Shown: one piece after another, positions 52,691-64,000 of the stretch
How the letters are laid out: the number at the start of each line of letters is the position of its first letter
Position numbering within the stretch: position 1 is the first letter of the stretch
DNA from: Gemmatimonadota bacterium
GTDB taxonomy: Bacteria > Gemmatimonadota > Gemmatimonadetes > Gemmatimonadales > GWC2-71-9
Assembly: GCA_003169895.1 (NCBI GenBank)
Contig: PNAE01000006.1
Span: 119,903 to 183,902 of the forward strand
DNA: 64,000 nt
Reading direction: 5' to 3'
The notes under the pieces: generated by a model
The model's input: only the letters and a program-made list of their open reading frames with translations
The model's database searches: none
What the model was told of the DNA's origin: nothing
Made by a program: the position numbers and the translations under genes

Positions 52691-54352
52691 CTAGGGTCGG
52701 ACGAGGTCGAACACGAGGGGTACCCGCGGCCCGATCGAGCCGGGAACCGGAACGTAGCCCAGCATTTGCCCGTCCTGGCGAACAACCAGCGTGGAACCGT
52801 TCGGACCGCCGAGGAGGTTTCGCGGCGCGTAGGTGCCGGGTGGCAGCGCGCCTTTCCCCGAGCCGATCGTGACACCGGAGACGTTCGCGCCGCCCAGATT
52901 CGCGACCACGAGCACCGCGTGGTCGTCCGTGCGGCGGAGGTAGGCGGCGACCTGGGGGCTGCCGGCTGAGAGCGGCACCAGCATGCCCGTTGCCAGTGCC
53001 TCGTTCGCTCGGCGCAAGTGAATCAGCCGGCGGTAGAGGTTCAGCAGCGAGCCCGTGTCCGCACGCTCGGTTTCAACGTTGATTGCCTGCGAGTCTGGCT
53101 GCAATCTCTCCCACGGCGTGCCCGTGCTGAACCCGGCGGCGTGACCGGGCGACCACTGCATGGGCGTCCGCAGCCGCGGATCCGGCTTGTCGCCCGTCAT
53201 GCCGATCTCCTCGCCATAATACACGAACGGCAGGCCGGGCAACGTGAGCAGCAGCGTCGCCACCGCCTTCGCGCGGGCGACATCGCCGCCGAGCGCGGTC
53301 ATGCTGCGCGTCCCGTCGTGATTGCTCAGGAACGGAGACCAGCGATACGCCGGGAGCGTGTCCTGCAACCGGAGGTAACCCGCGAGCAGCCCACCAACCG
53401 AGCCCCGGCGGACTGCGGCCAGGAGCGAGTCCGACAGCTCGAACGCGAAGTACGACGTGAGCTGGTCGGGGTAATAGGGGAGGACGGCGGCGATGCTGCC
53501 CCATGCCTCGCCCACCGTGTAGGCGCTGGGTTCGATGCCGCGGATGTGCGCGGCATACTCGCGCAGGAAGGCGTGGGTGCCGGCGCAGCCCATGAGGCAG
53601 GTTCCGTCTTCCACGAGGTAGGGAATCGCATCCAGCCGGAAGCCGTCCACGCCCATCTCGCGAAGCCAGAACGTGGCGATCTTCTTCGCCTCTTCCCGCA
53701 CAGCAGGGGTGTGATAGTCGAGGTCCGGCATCTCGCTCGAGAATGCGCCGTAGTAGTACTCGTCGCGCACGGGGGACCGGTGCCAGGCCTCCGCGCCCAT
53801 GGGCCCCTTGCCCAGCGGTTGCGGGGAGAAGCGGTACCAACTGCGGTACGGCGAGGTCGTGTCCCGCAGCGCCGCCTGGAAGTATGGATGCGCGCTCGAG
53901 GAGTGATTGAGCACCATGTCCACGAGCACCTTGATGCCCCGCCGGTGCGCCTCGGCGACCAGTCGCTTGAAATCGTCATTGGTGCCGTAGGCCGGCTCGA
54001 CGCGGTAGTAATCGCTGACGTCGTAGCCGTGATAGCTGGGCGATGCCGCCACCGGCATGAGCCAGATGCACGAGGCGCCGAGATCGGTCCGCGAGGCCGG
54101 ATTGCCGTCGTTGATATAGTCGAGCTTGCGGATGAGCCCGTTCAGGTCCCCGATCCCGTTGCCATCGCTGTCATAGAAGGAACGGACGAACACCTCGTAG
54201 CAGACGTCACCGCGCGTCCAGTCGGGCGCGGCAGCGGACGTGGCTCCGGCGGCGGACCGTGCCTCCGGTGACGTCGTGCCGGTCGGACGCCGCTGCGGGG
54301 CAGCACAGGCCGCGAGTGCGGCGCAGAGCGCGATCAAGATCGGCCGCGTCAT
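52691..54352 (-). CDS. GH13 alpha-amylase, predicted lipoprotein
   Basis: 553 residues. A lipobox LAAC (Cys16) follows a short signal peptide, so it is probably anchored to a membrane, perhaps the cell surface. GH13 set: DMVLNH (145-150), nucleophile D241 in GFRLDAIP, acid/base E282 in VGEAWG, D346 in SNHDGTRS. A CLMGC pair near 252-256 could form a disulfide. The C-terminal domain shows standard beta strands. Last of the susC-susD-amylase-amylase operon, 10 bases after the previous gene. Confidence 0.93.
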   Translation of the reverse strand: MTRPILIALCAALAACAAPQRRPTGTTSPEARSAAGATSAAAPDWTRGDVCYEVFVRSFYDSDGNGIGDLNGLIRKLDYINDGNPASRTDLGASCIWLMPVAASPSYHGYDVSDYYRVEPAYGTNDDFKRLVAEAHRRGIKVLVDMVLNHSSSAHPYFQAALRDTTSPYRSWYRFSPQPLGKGPMGAEAWHRSPVRDEYYYGAFSSEMPDLDYHTPAVREEAKKIATFWLREMGVDGFRLDAIPYLVEDGTCLMGCAGTHAFLREYAAHIRGIEPSAYTVGEAWGSIAAVLPYYPDQLTSYFAFELSDSLLAAVRRGSVGGLLAGYLRLQDTLPAYRWSPFLSNHDGTRSMTALGGDVARAKAVATLLLTLPGLPFVYYGEEIGMTGDKPDPRLRTPMQWSPGHAAGFSTGTPWERLQPDSQAINVETERADTGSLLNLYRRLIHLRRANEALATGMLVPLSAGSPQVAAYLRRTDDHAVLVVANLGGANVSGVTIGSGKGALPPGTYAPRNLLGGPNGSTLVVRQDGQMLGYVPVPGSIGPRVPLVFDLVRP

Positions 54353-54362
54353 CGCTGATTCC

Positions 54363-55940
54363 TCACCTGCGCGTCGCGACGTCGATCGCGATGGCCGAAT
54401 TAGTGCTGAGTTGGAGCTGGATGGTGCCGGTGGCGTCCACCACGACCGCGGCGCCGGTGCAGGCCGCCGCGACCAGGCCACCGGTCAGGAGGTCGCAGTA
54501 GGAACCGGGAGCCATTCCCGTGGTGATGGTGGCGGTGACGGTGGTGCTTTCCCGGTTGATGGCTACGAAGCCTCGGTCGCCGCGCGAGAAGGCGATGGCA
54601 TTGGAGCCATTGTCCCACCAGTGGTTGACGTCGGTGCCCGCGACGACACGCCGGAATCTCACCATGTTCCGGATGTATGGGTCGCGGTGCTCGCACACCC
54701 ACTGGCCGATCGTCGCCGTCTCGAGGCTCGACGCGCACGTGACGTCATTGGTGTTTCCGCCGGCATCGGACGGCGGACCCACCGAGTTTCCACCCGGGCA
54801 GTCGAATGCGTAACTCGACAGGATGGACGGATAACCATAGGGCTGCGCCAGCATCCATACGTTCGCGACGCGGAACACATTCCCATCGCGATAGCTGATG
54901 CCGCACTGGTGCTGCGTGTCGTGATTTTGCAGGAACACCACGGCCTTATCGGAGGGCATCAGTCCCCAGGCCGACGCCGAGAACTGGCTTCCGGCCGGCC
55001 CGTCGGGGTTGAGCTGCGAGAGGTGCTGCCCGCCGAGCTGCCGAAACTTGTCGCCGACACCCACGAAGATGAATTCGGTGATATCTGCCGCCCCGCCCGA
55101 TGCGTAGGCTTCGCCGAAGTAGTCGCGCGGCGCGAGTGCCTCGCCCGGACCGGTGCTCACCTCCAGGAAATAGTAGGGAATCGGCCTGCCTTCAGCGGTC
55201 ATCGTGGCATCCACGATGGCGAATATCTCGTCAAGTTCGACCTGCTGGATGTGCTTCGCGGCGTCAATGCGAAAGCCGGCGACACCGAGGCGCGCCAGCA
55301 TGATCAGGTATCCGGCGATCTTCTGTCGCACCGACGCCAGACCGGTGTTGAGGTCCGGCAGCGAGAGCAGCTCGCAGTCCTGCACGTTCGCAGCGTCGCT
55401 GTAGTCGGTGACCGTGCACATTGGATGGAAGTCGGTCGGGACGTAGAGCCCGGGGTAGTTGTATTTCGAGTACGCCGTCCCGTTGCTGCCGATGCCCGGA
55501 CTCGGAAAATTGGTCATGTGATTGATGACGGCATCCACGTAGATGCCGACGCCAGCCGCCTTGCAGCGCTGCACCATGTTCGCGAACTCGATGTCGGTTC
55601 CCGAGCGGCTGCGCGCGATGCTGTAGCTCACGGGTTGATACCGCTCACTCCAATCGTGCGTCGGCGTGATGCTATGTTCCTCGGGCGGCGATACCTGCAC
55701 CGCGGTGAAGCCCGCGGGACCGAGCCGCTGCTCGCACTCGTTCGCAATGTCGGTCCATTTCCACTCGAAGAGGTGGACGAACACGTCGCCCGCCGCCATG
55801 TGGCCACTGGGCCGGTAGGTCTCGGCGAGCCCCGGCCGGTCTGCGGGGGGCTGGCCCGTGATGGGTGAGGTGTCGGACGAGTTGTGACACGCCATGGCGA
55901 GGAGGAGCAGCCCGGCGGCGAGGCGAGGTCGTGGCGACAC
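54363..55940 (-). CDS. GH13 alpha-amylase, second predicted lipoprotein
   Basis: 525 residues of the animal/actinobacterial amylase type (FVHLFEWKWTDIANECEQRL). Catalytic set: D226 in GFRIDAAKH, E260 in FLEVSTG, D341 in LQNHDTQHQ. The C-terminal all-beta domain is complete. GTG at 55940 is chosen: it gives MSPRPRLAAGLLLLAMAC, a lipoprotein-type signal, and leaves the hairpin at 55967-55999 upstream; a TTG at 55973 lies inside that hairpin stem. Digests starch outside or at the cell surface. Confidence 0.9.
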   Translation of the reverse strand: MSPRPRLAAGLLLLAMACHNSSDTSPITGQPPADRPGLAETYRPSGHMAAGDVFVHLFEWKWTDIANECEQRLGPAGFTAVQVSPPEEHSITPTHDWSERYQPVSYSIARSRSGTDIEFANMVQRCKAAGVGIYVDAVINHMTNFPSPGIGSNGTAYSKYNYPGLYVPTDFHPMCTVTDYSDAANVQDCELLSLPDLNTGLASVRQKIAGYLIMLARLGVAGFRIDAAKHIQQVELDEIFAIVDATMTAEGRPIPYYFLEVSTGPGEALAPRDYFGEAYASGGAADITEFIFVGVGDKFRQLGGQHLSQLNPDGPAGSQFSASAWGLMPSDKAVVFLQNHDTQHQCGISYRDGNVFRVANVWMLAQPYGYPSILSSYAFDCPGGNSVGPPSDAGGNTNDVTCASSLETATIGQWVCEHRDPYIRNMVRFRRVVAGTDVNHWWDNGSNAIAFSRGDRGFVAINRESTTVTATITTGMAPGSYCDLLTGGLVAAACTGAAVVVDATGTIQLQLSTNSAIAIDVATRR

Positions 55941-55966
55941 AGTGCGAGTCAGAGCCTCATGCAACA

Positions 55967-55999
55967 GCCGCAACCCCGCCAGGATGGCGGAGTTGCGGC
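55967..55999 (-). promoter_or_regulatory. Intercistronic hairpin between susD and the amylase genes
   Basis: GCCGCAACCCCGCCA (55967-55981) and TGGCGGAGTTGCGGC (55985-55999) form a 15-base stem with one mismatch and a 3-base loop. No T-run follows on the transcribed strand, so it is more likely an RNA-stability or partial-termination element that sets higher levels of SusCD than of the amylases. Confidence 0.65.
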
Positions 56000-56024
56000 T
56001 GGATAATGGGTGAACCTTCCGCGG

Positions 56025-57602
56025 TCAGTAGCCCGGGTTCTGTTTCAGTTTCGGGTTGGCCACGAGCTCGGTCGCGGGGATGGGGAAGATATTCAGGTGA
56101 GCATCCGTCGCGGCCCCGGCCGATGTGCCGCCCTTCCACGACCAGATATAGCTGCCGCCGGTGAACAGGCCGTACCGGACCAGGTCGGTCCGGCGGTGGG
56201 CCTCCCAGAGCAGCTCGCGCCCGCGCTCGTCCAGGATAAACGGAAGCGTCATCTGCGCGGCCGTGATGTCGCCGCTCGTGTTCCCATACGCACGCTCCCG
56301 GAGCGCGTTCACGTAAGTCAGCGCTTGCCCCGCGTCGCCGCCGCCACCCCGCAGGTTGGCCTCGGCATAGATCAGGTACGCCTCGCCGAGGCGGAACATC
56401 GGGAAATCGGTGTCGACGAAGCCCGGGTTTGAGCCGGGCTGCCCGGTCGAGGTCACGTTCTCGAACTTGGGCGCGGCGTACCCGGCGTTGAAGTTGGAAA
56501 TGCTGCTCACGTCCAGCGTCTGACCGGTCGTGTAGAAGAACGAGGCCCGCCCATCATTAACGAGATCATAGCGCAGATAGGCCTCCGGCTTCAGGCGGTT
56601 CCCATACCAGCAGCCGTCGATACCGGAGGCCGACGGGCTCATGGAGCCCCCGCACGCAGCGTGGATTATGAAGTTCACGCCGCCATACGTCTGCGTCCGC
56701 AGCCCGTCCTGCGTGATGGCGAAGATGATCTCGGGCGACGTGTTGTTGTCGGCCTGGAACAGGTGCCGATAGCTGGGATCGATGCTGTACGCGCCCGAGC
56801 TGATGACAGCCTGGGCGGCGGCCAGCGCCTGGCTGTATGCCGGCGTGCCGGTGTAGACACCCGCGTTCAGGTAGACCTCGGCGAGCAGCATGGACGCAGC
56901 GGGGCCGGTTGCACGACCGTAGGTGCTCGCCCCGGGGGCAGGCAACTGGGACTGAATGGCGGTCAGCTCACTCACGATATAGGCGTAGATGATCGCGCGC
57001 GTGCTTTGCGCCGGCGGCGTGCCGATCGGGTCGTTTTCGGTCACGAGCGGGATGTCGCCGAATAGATCGATGCCGTGCCAGTAGCTCAGGGCGCGGAGGA
57101 ACCGGGCCTCGGCGCGATACTGCTGAACGGTGGCCTTGAGCGCGGTACTGACGCCACGCGACGCCAGTTGGGCATCCGTCGTCTGGCGCAGGAATTCGTT
57201 TGCCCAAGTCGCCTGCAACATGATCCGGTAATACATCGACTGCGGGAAGACGTTGAACGCGTTCCAGGTCTGCGTGTTCATATCGGGGATGCCGATATCG
57301 CCCCAGGCGAGCACCGCCTCGTCCGTCGGCAGCTCCTCGCTTTCCCAGTAGATACGCAGATACTGCGAGAATCCCCCGTCGATGCCCTGAATGTCGGTTC
57401 GGCCGTCTCCGGACGATTCGCCACCAACGGCCAGCCCGGCATAGATCTTCGCAAGAAACTTCTGATACGAGCTTGGATCACTGAAGATGTTGGCGCTGGT
57501 GATGGTGCTCACCGGCTCAACGGTCGTGTCGGTACAGCCAGCCGCGGCCACGAACAGAAGGGCGGCGGCACTGGCGAGCGCCTTGCACGTTCTGGGGTTC
57601 AT
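56025..57602 (-). CDS. SusD/RagB-family starch-binding lipoprotein
   Basis: 525 residues. The signal peptide ends AAAGC, a lipobox. Family traits: N-terminal TPR-like helices (QYRAEARFLRALSYWHGIDL and FGDIPLV), and the C-terminal RRTDLVRYGLFTGG segment. Sits on the outer surface as the lid of the SusC channel and binds glycan. Located 41 bases after susC. The ligand is inferred to be starch from the adjoining amylases. Confidence 0.95.
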   Translation of the reverse strand: MNPRTCKALASAAALLFVAAAGCTDTTVEPVSTITSANIFSDPSSYQKFLAKIYAGLAVGGESSGDGRTDIQGIDGGFSQYLRIYWESEELPTDEAVLAWGDIGIPDMNTQTWNAFNVFPQSMYYRIMLQATWANEFLRQTTDAQLASRGVSTALKATVQQYRAEARFLRALSYWHGIDLFGDIPLVTENDPIGTPPAQSTRAIIYAYIVSELTAIQSQLPAPGASTYGRATGPAASMLLAEVYLNAGVYTGTPAYSQALAAAQAVISSGAYSIDPSYRHLFQADNNTSPEIIFAITQDGLRTQTYGGVNFIIHAACGGSMSPSASGIDGCWYGNRLKPEAYLRYDLVNDGRASFFYTTGQTLDVSSISNFNAGYAAPKFENVTSTGQPGSNPGFVDTDFPMFRLGEAYLIYAEANLRGGGGDAGQALTYVNALRERAYGNTSGDITAAQMTLPFILDERGRELLWEAHRRTDLVRYGLFTGGSYIWSWKGGTSAGAATDAHLNIFPIPATELVANPKLKQNPGY

Positions 57603-57643
57603 ATCTCGGTACCCTCTCGAATGGACGAGTTCATGGCCACGCG

Positions 57644-60580
57644 CTAGAACCGGATGCTCATGCCGCCGGTCCAGGTGCGCGAGCGCGGATAGATGTTGTT
57701 GTCGATGCCGTTCAGCCCTGCCGTCGGATCGACGCCGCTGTACCCGGTGATGGTAAATGCGTTCTGCACGGTCGCGTACAGGCGGAGCGGCTGGCCACGA
57801 TACTGAAAGGTATAGCCGAGGGTGACATTGTCCATGCGCAGGAAGGAGCCGTCCTCGACGTAGTAGTCCGATTGGTACTGCGGCTGGGTGAAGCCGGTCG
57901 TCAGGACCGACGTATTCAGGTTATACGGCGATCCGCGGGTGACTTCGGCGTAGCTGCCCAGGTTGGACGCCACGTTGTTGTAGACGTAGTTCCCCAGCCA
58001 CGCCCGGACCGTGAAGCTGGCGTCCCAGTTGCCGTATTTGAGGTACGAGGAGTGGCCCAGGATCCACTTCGGCGCCGGGTCGTGGAACGCCCGGGGGACA
58101 GAGTCCGCGTAGCTCCCCTGGATCGGCTTCCCGGCCGCGTCGTACTTCTGCGTGAAGACGTAGAACGAGTTGATCGGCTGGCCCGGCTCGAGGACCTGGA
58201 TGGTGGTGCCCACGCCGCCAGCGATGCCGCCGGTCAGGATCTTTTGCACGCCGCCGGCGGCCGGGTTGATGCTGGTCAGTTCGTTCGTGTTGCGGGCGGC
58301 GGTGAAGTCTGCGGTCCAGCTGAGGCCACGCTGCCCCCCCTCAAGCGCACGGGCGCTGAGGGTGAACTCGACACCCGTGTTCTTCATGCTGCCGATGTTG
58401 GTCGTGAGGAAGTTCGAGAAGTTGCTGCCGGCGGCGACGGGAACCGTGAAGATCAGGTCGCTGGTGCTCTTGTTGTACCAGTCGATGGCGCCACTGAACC
58501 GCTGGTTGTGGAAGCCGAAATCGAGGCCGGCGTTGTAGGAGTCCGTCTCTTCCCACTTGATGTTCGGATCGACCGCGGCCGGGCGGATCGTGCTGACGAA
58601 GGTGTTACCGAATTGCACCTCCGACTGCGCGTCGCCGACGGTATAGGCCGAGTACTGCTGATAATTCGCGAACGCCTGGTTGCCGGTCTTCCCCCACGAC
58701 GCCCGGAGTTTCAGGTCTGAAATCCCCTTGTGGCTGGCCATGAACGGTTCCTGCGAGATGCGCCAGGCGACGGCCACCGAGGGGAAGGTGCCCCACGCAT
58801 TGCTCGGCCCAAAGCGCGAGGAGCCGTCGCGACGGACGCTCGCCGACAGAAGGTAGCGGTCGCTGAGGTTGTAATTGAGCCGCCCGAAGAACGAGATCAG
58901 CTTGCTGTCCTCGATGTCGAGCGTGTTCTGCACCGTTTGCGCCGAAGGGATGCCGTTGATACCCAGCAGGCCGGTGCTGAGATTCTGCTCGTTGAACGAG
59001 GGATACTCGCCGTGCGACTGCGAGTAGGAGTAACCACCCGTCAGGTCGATGCTCCCGGCCACGAAACGGAGCGGCGCCGCGTAGTTCAGGTACCCCTCGA
59101 ACAGCGTGTTGAGCAAGCTCGGATTCGAGGTGGACAGCGTCCCGCCCGTACCGGCCTTCAATTGGGCGTGCAGGAGGTTCGAGTTGAACGTCTGTCGTTG
59201 GGCCTCGGTGATGTCGTAGCCGAGGTTGACGTTGGCGGTCAACGCCTCGAAGAACGGCATTCGGTATCCAGCCTGCACGTTGCCAATGCTGCGGTAGGTC
59301 GTGCCCTTGTCCGTGGCAAGCGCCAGGATCTGCACCGGGTTGTCGGCGGATTGCAGGCTGTTCCCCGGCCAGTTGTAATAGCCGGTCGCGCTGGTCGCAT
59401 CCACCGACGGCTGCGTCGGCCCCATCTGGGCGGCGTTGGAGAGGACGCCGCCCGGCGTGAAGTTGTCGAGCGAACGCGATCCCCTCAAGTTCGTGCGTAC
59501 GTTGAGGTGGTCGGCGAAGAGACGCTGCGCGTAGTCCAGTCCCAGGCTCATCCGCTCGGCCGTGGTGCCCTGGATGACGCCGTCCTGATTGAGGTAGCCG
59601 AGCGACAGACGGTAGTTGTTGCTCTGGCCGGCGCCCGAAACGGCGAGGTTGTGCTCCTGGCCGTACCCGGTGCGGTCAATGAGGCTGAACCAGTTGGTAT
59701 TTCCGTTGAGCAACTGACCGACGCTCTGCGGCGCGTATTGCGCCACGGCCGCGGCGAATTGCGACGCGTTCAGCATCGAGGGAAGCCTGGTCACCTGCGA
59801 GGCCGACGCGCTGGTGCTGTACTCGACCTGCGGCGGCCCCTGGCGGCCGGACTTCGTCTCGATGATGATCACGCCGTTGGCGGCGTTCGCCCCGTAGATC
59901 GACGCGGCCTCGCCGCCCTTGAGCACGGTGAAGCTCTCGATGTCGTTGGGGTTCAGGAAGTTGAGCGCATCGCGCCCCGCGGAGATTCCGCCACCAGCGC
60001 CCACCGGCAGGCCATCGATGACGTAGAGCGGATCGCTGCTGGCGTTGATCGAGGTCGCGCCGCGAATCCGGATGGAAATGCCGCCACCCGGCTCGTTGTT
60101 GTCCACGATCTGAACGCCCGCGACCTTGCTCGCGATGAGCTGCTCCGGGCTGACGATGCGGCCGGGGTTGAACTCCGCCGCCGAGACCTGGGTTACGGCA
60201 CCGGTAACGCTCCCCGCGCGCTGCGACCCGTACCCGGTCACCACGAGTTCCGACAAACTCACGGCGGCCGAGCTCATGGTGAGATCGACGACGACAGTCT
60301 GGCCCGCCGCAACGGTGACCGACCGCGCCACCGGCACGTACCCGATCAGCCTCGCCCGTAGCGTATCCGTGCCCGCCGTCACCGCGGCGATCAGGTAGGT
60401 GCCGTCCCCCCGGGTCTGCACGGTGTGAGGCCCGAAGGTGACCACAACCCCCGCCAGCGGTTGCTGCGTCCCCTCGACCGTGACGCGGCCACGGATCGCT
60501 CCGCTCCCCTCTTGCGCGCGAACCGGCGCCGTCCAGAGTACCGCCAGAAGCGCGCCGAGAATTAACCCCAGTCGTTTCAT
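57644..60580 (-). CDS. SusC/RagA-family TonB-dependent outer-membrane receptor
   Basis: 978 residues. Signal peptide to VRAQ (residue 23), then a carboxypeptidase-regulatory-like domain (IRGRVTVEGTQQPLAGVVVT), the SusC-type plug (ELVVTGYGSQ, then IRIRGATSINASSDPLYVID) and a 22-strand barrel ending in Phe (GMSIRF). Imports oligosaccharides with energy from TonB. First gene of the operon; its own promoter lies at 60684-60712. A SAM-like SD (GAGAGG) is 6 bases before the ATG. Confidence 0.96.
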   Translation of the reverse strand: MKRLGLILGALLAVLWTAPVRAQEGSGAIRGRVTVEGTQQPLAGVVVTFGPHTVQTRGDGTYLIAAVTAGTDTLRARLIGYVPVARSVTVAAGQTVVVDLTMSSAAVSLSELVVTGYGSQRAGSVTGAVTQVSAAEFNPGRIVSPEQLIASKVAGVQIVDNNEPGGGISIRIRGATSINASSDPLYVIDGLPVGAGGGISAGRDALNFLNPNDIESFTVLKGGEAASIYGANAANGVIIIETKSGRQGPPQVEYSTSASASQVTRLPSMLNASQFAAAVAQYAPQSVGQLLNGNTNWFSLIDRTGYGQEHNLAVSGAGQSNNYRLSLGYLNQDGVIQGTTAERMSLGLDYAQRLFADHLNVRTNLRGSRSLDNFTPGGVLSNAAQMGPTQPSVDATSATGYYNWPGNSLQSADNPVQILALATDKGTTYRSIGNVQAGYRMPFFEALTANVNLGYDITEAQRQTFNSNLLHAQLKAGTGGTLSTSNPSLLNTLFEGYLNYAAPLRFVAGSIDLTGGYSYSQSHGEYPSFNEQNLSTGLLGINGIPSAQTVQNTLDIEDSKLISFFGRLNYNLSDRYLLSASVRRDGSSRFGPSNAWGTFPSVAVAWRISQEPFMASHKGISDLKLRASWGKTGNQAFANYQQYSAYTVGDAQSEVQFGNTFVSTIRPAAVDPNIKWEETDSYNAGLDFGFHNQRFSGAIDWYNKSTSDLIFTVPVAAGSNFSNFLTTNIGSMKNTGVEFTLSARALEGGQRGLSWTADFTAARNTNELTSINPAAGGVQKILTGGIAGGVGTTIQVLEPGQPINSFYVFTQKYDAAGKPIQGSYADSVPRAFHDPAPKWILGHSSYLKYGNWDASFTVRAWLGNYVYNNVASNLGSYAEVTRGSPYNLNTSVLTTGFTQPQYQSDYYVEDGSFLRMDNVTLGYTFQYRGQPLRLYATVQNAFTITGYSGVDPTAGLNGIDNNIYPRSRTWTGGMSIRF

Positions 60581-60904
60581 ACGCGACCTCTCATGTATTT
60601 AAGGAAGGAATGCGAACGCCCTGATGGACCGCAGGCCAATGCCGTCCCTTGGGGCATGGATGACCCGCTGATCTCTACTATGTCTATTAACGCGCACCCG
60701 CGAATCTGTCAACAGAGGCGCGCAACCGTAGTGGGTCCGTTTCGTCGTGCCAGTTTCGCCGGATCCGGACGGCCAACGTAATCATCCATCGTGCGTGCCC
60801 GGTGTGTCAACCCGGACGGTATTGCCGGGATCGTCTTGATGCCACCTGCCACCCTGGCCGGTGTTGAACGGACCCGGCCGAAGCTGCTGGACGAAGAAGT
60901 CGGG
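60581..60904. other. rpoC-susC spacer, no gene seen
   Basis: 324 bases between rpoC and susC, both on the minus strand. Contains the susC promoter; no strong intrinsic terminator of rpoC is seen, only a 6-base GGCCGG/CCGGCC stem near 60858. This is where rpsL would usually begin. Confidence 0.5.
60684..60712 (-). promoter_or_regulatory. Predicted promoter of the susCD-amylase operon
   Basis: Minus-strand TTGACA (60712-60707), a perfect -35, and TAATAG (60689-60684) with a 17-base spacer. Transcription would begin near 60676, about 95 bases before susC. No neighbouring regulator gene was found. Confidence 0.65.

Positions 60905-64000
<3,096 letters not shown>

Noticed and set aside
58730..60361. 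A 543-codon open frame opposite susC
   Set aside because: Antisense of a conserved receptor; no signal, domain or ribosome-binding site.

Overview
The window is a high-GC bacterial chromosome segment, and nearly every gene is recognisable. Long single-copy housekeeping operons, SusC/SusD-type outer-membrane uptake, GTG/TTG starts, type IV pilin-like genes and Ala/Arg/Gly-rich extensions on ribosomal proteins point to a Gram-negative of the Gemmatimonadota type. That assignment is an inference from gene content, not from a marker comparison.

Layout. 1-4.1 kb (minus strand): the start of priA, an L-Ala-D/L-Glu-type epimerase, an HDAC-family deacetylase, a ubiquitin-fold-like small protein and an unknown small protein. 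4.1-5.5 kb (minus): glycyl-tRNA synthetase. 5.6-9.7 kb (plus): four minor pilin/pseudopilin genes. 9.9-13.1 kb (minus): an overlapping trpS / PilT-like ATPase / purA operon. 13.1-14.0 kb (plus): an inositol-monophosphatase-family gene. 14.1-31.0 kb (minus): one very long str-S10-spc run read as rpsL-rpsG-fusA-tuf-rpsJ ... rplO-secY-adk-map. 31.1-36.7 kb (minus): a maltodextrin operon (GH97, malQ, MFS transporter). 36.8-45.4 kb (plus): a small lipoprotein, then an electron-transfer operon. 45.4-46.05 kb: an IS110-type transposase remnant. 46.06-60.6 kb: a starch/glycan utilisation locus (GH5-like, GH2, three GH13, SusD, SusC). 60.9 kb to the end (minus): the C-terminal part of rpoC, cut by the window edge.

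How the genes work together. The SusC/SusD pair and two predicted lipoprotein amylases would bind, cut and import starch. Exported GH13 and GH97 glucosidases would trim the oligosaccharides, the MFS carrier would take maltose or maltodextrin into the cytoplasm, and MalQ would process it. Between the two halves of this locus lies an operon encoding a single-heme porin-cytochrome fusion, a di-heme cytochrome c, a type-1-copper protein, aa3-type oxidase subunits II, I, III, III and IV, and an additional 45-residue membrane peptide. This order resembles the Fe(II)-oxidation (rus) operon of Acidithiobacillus, so an outer-membrane-to-oxidase electron chain is the most notable candidate system here.

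Two larger structural points stand out. First, rpoC and rpsL, normally close neighbours, are separated by about 30 kb of accessory genes although both keep the same orientation. Second, several gene ends carry degenerate 7-bp tandem arrays, often as inverted pairs; each unit contains TGA, so the arrays present stop codons in every frame and can fold into long hairpins.
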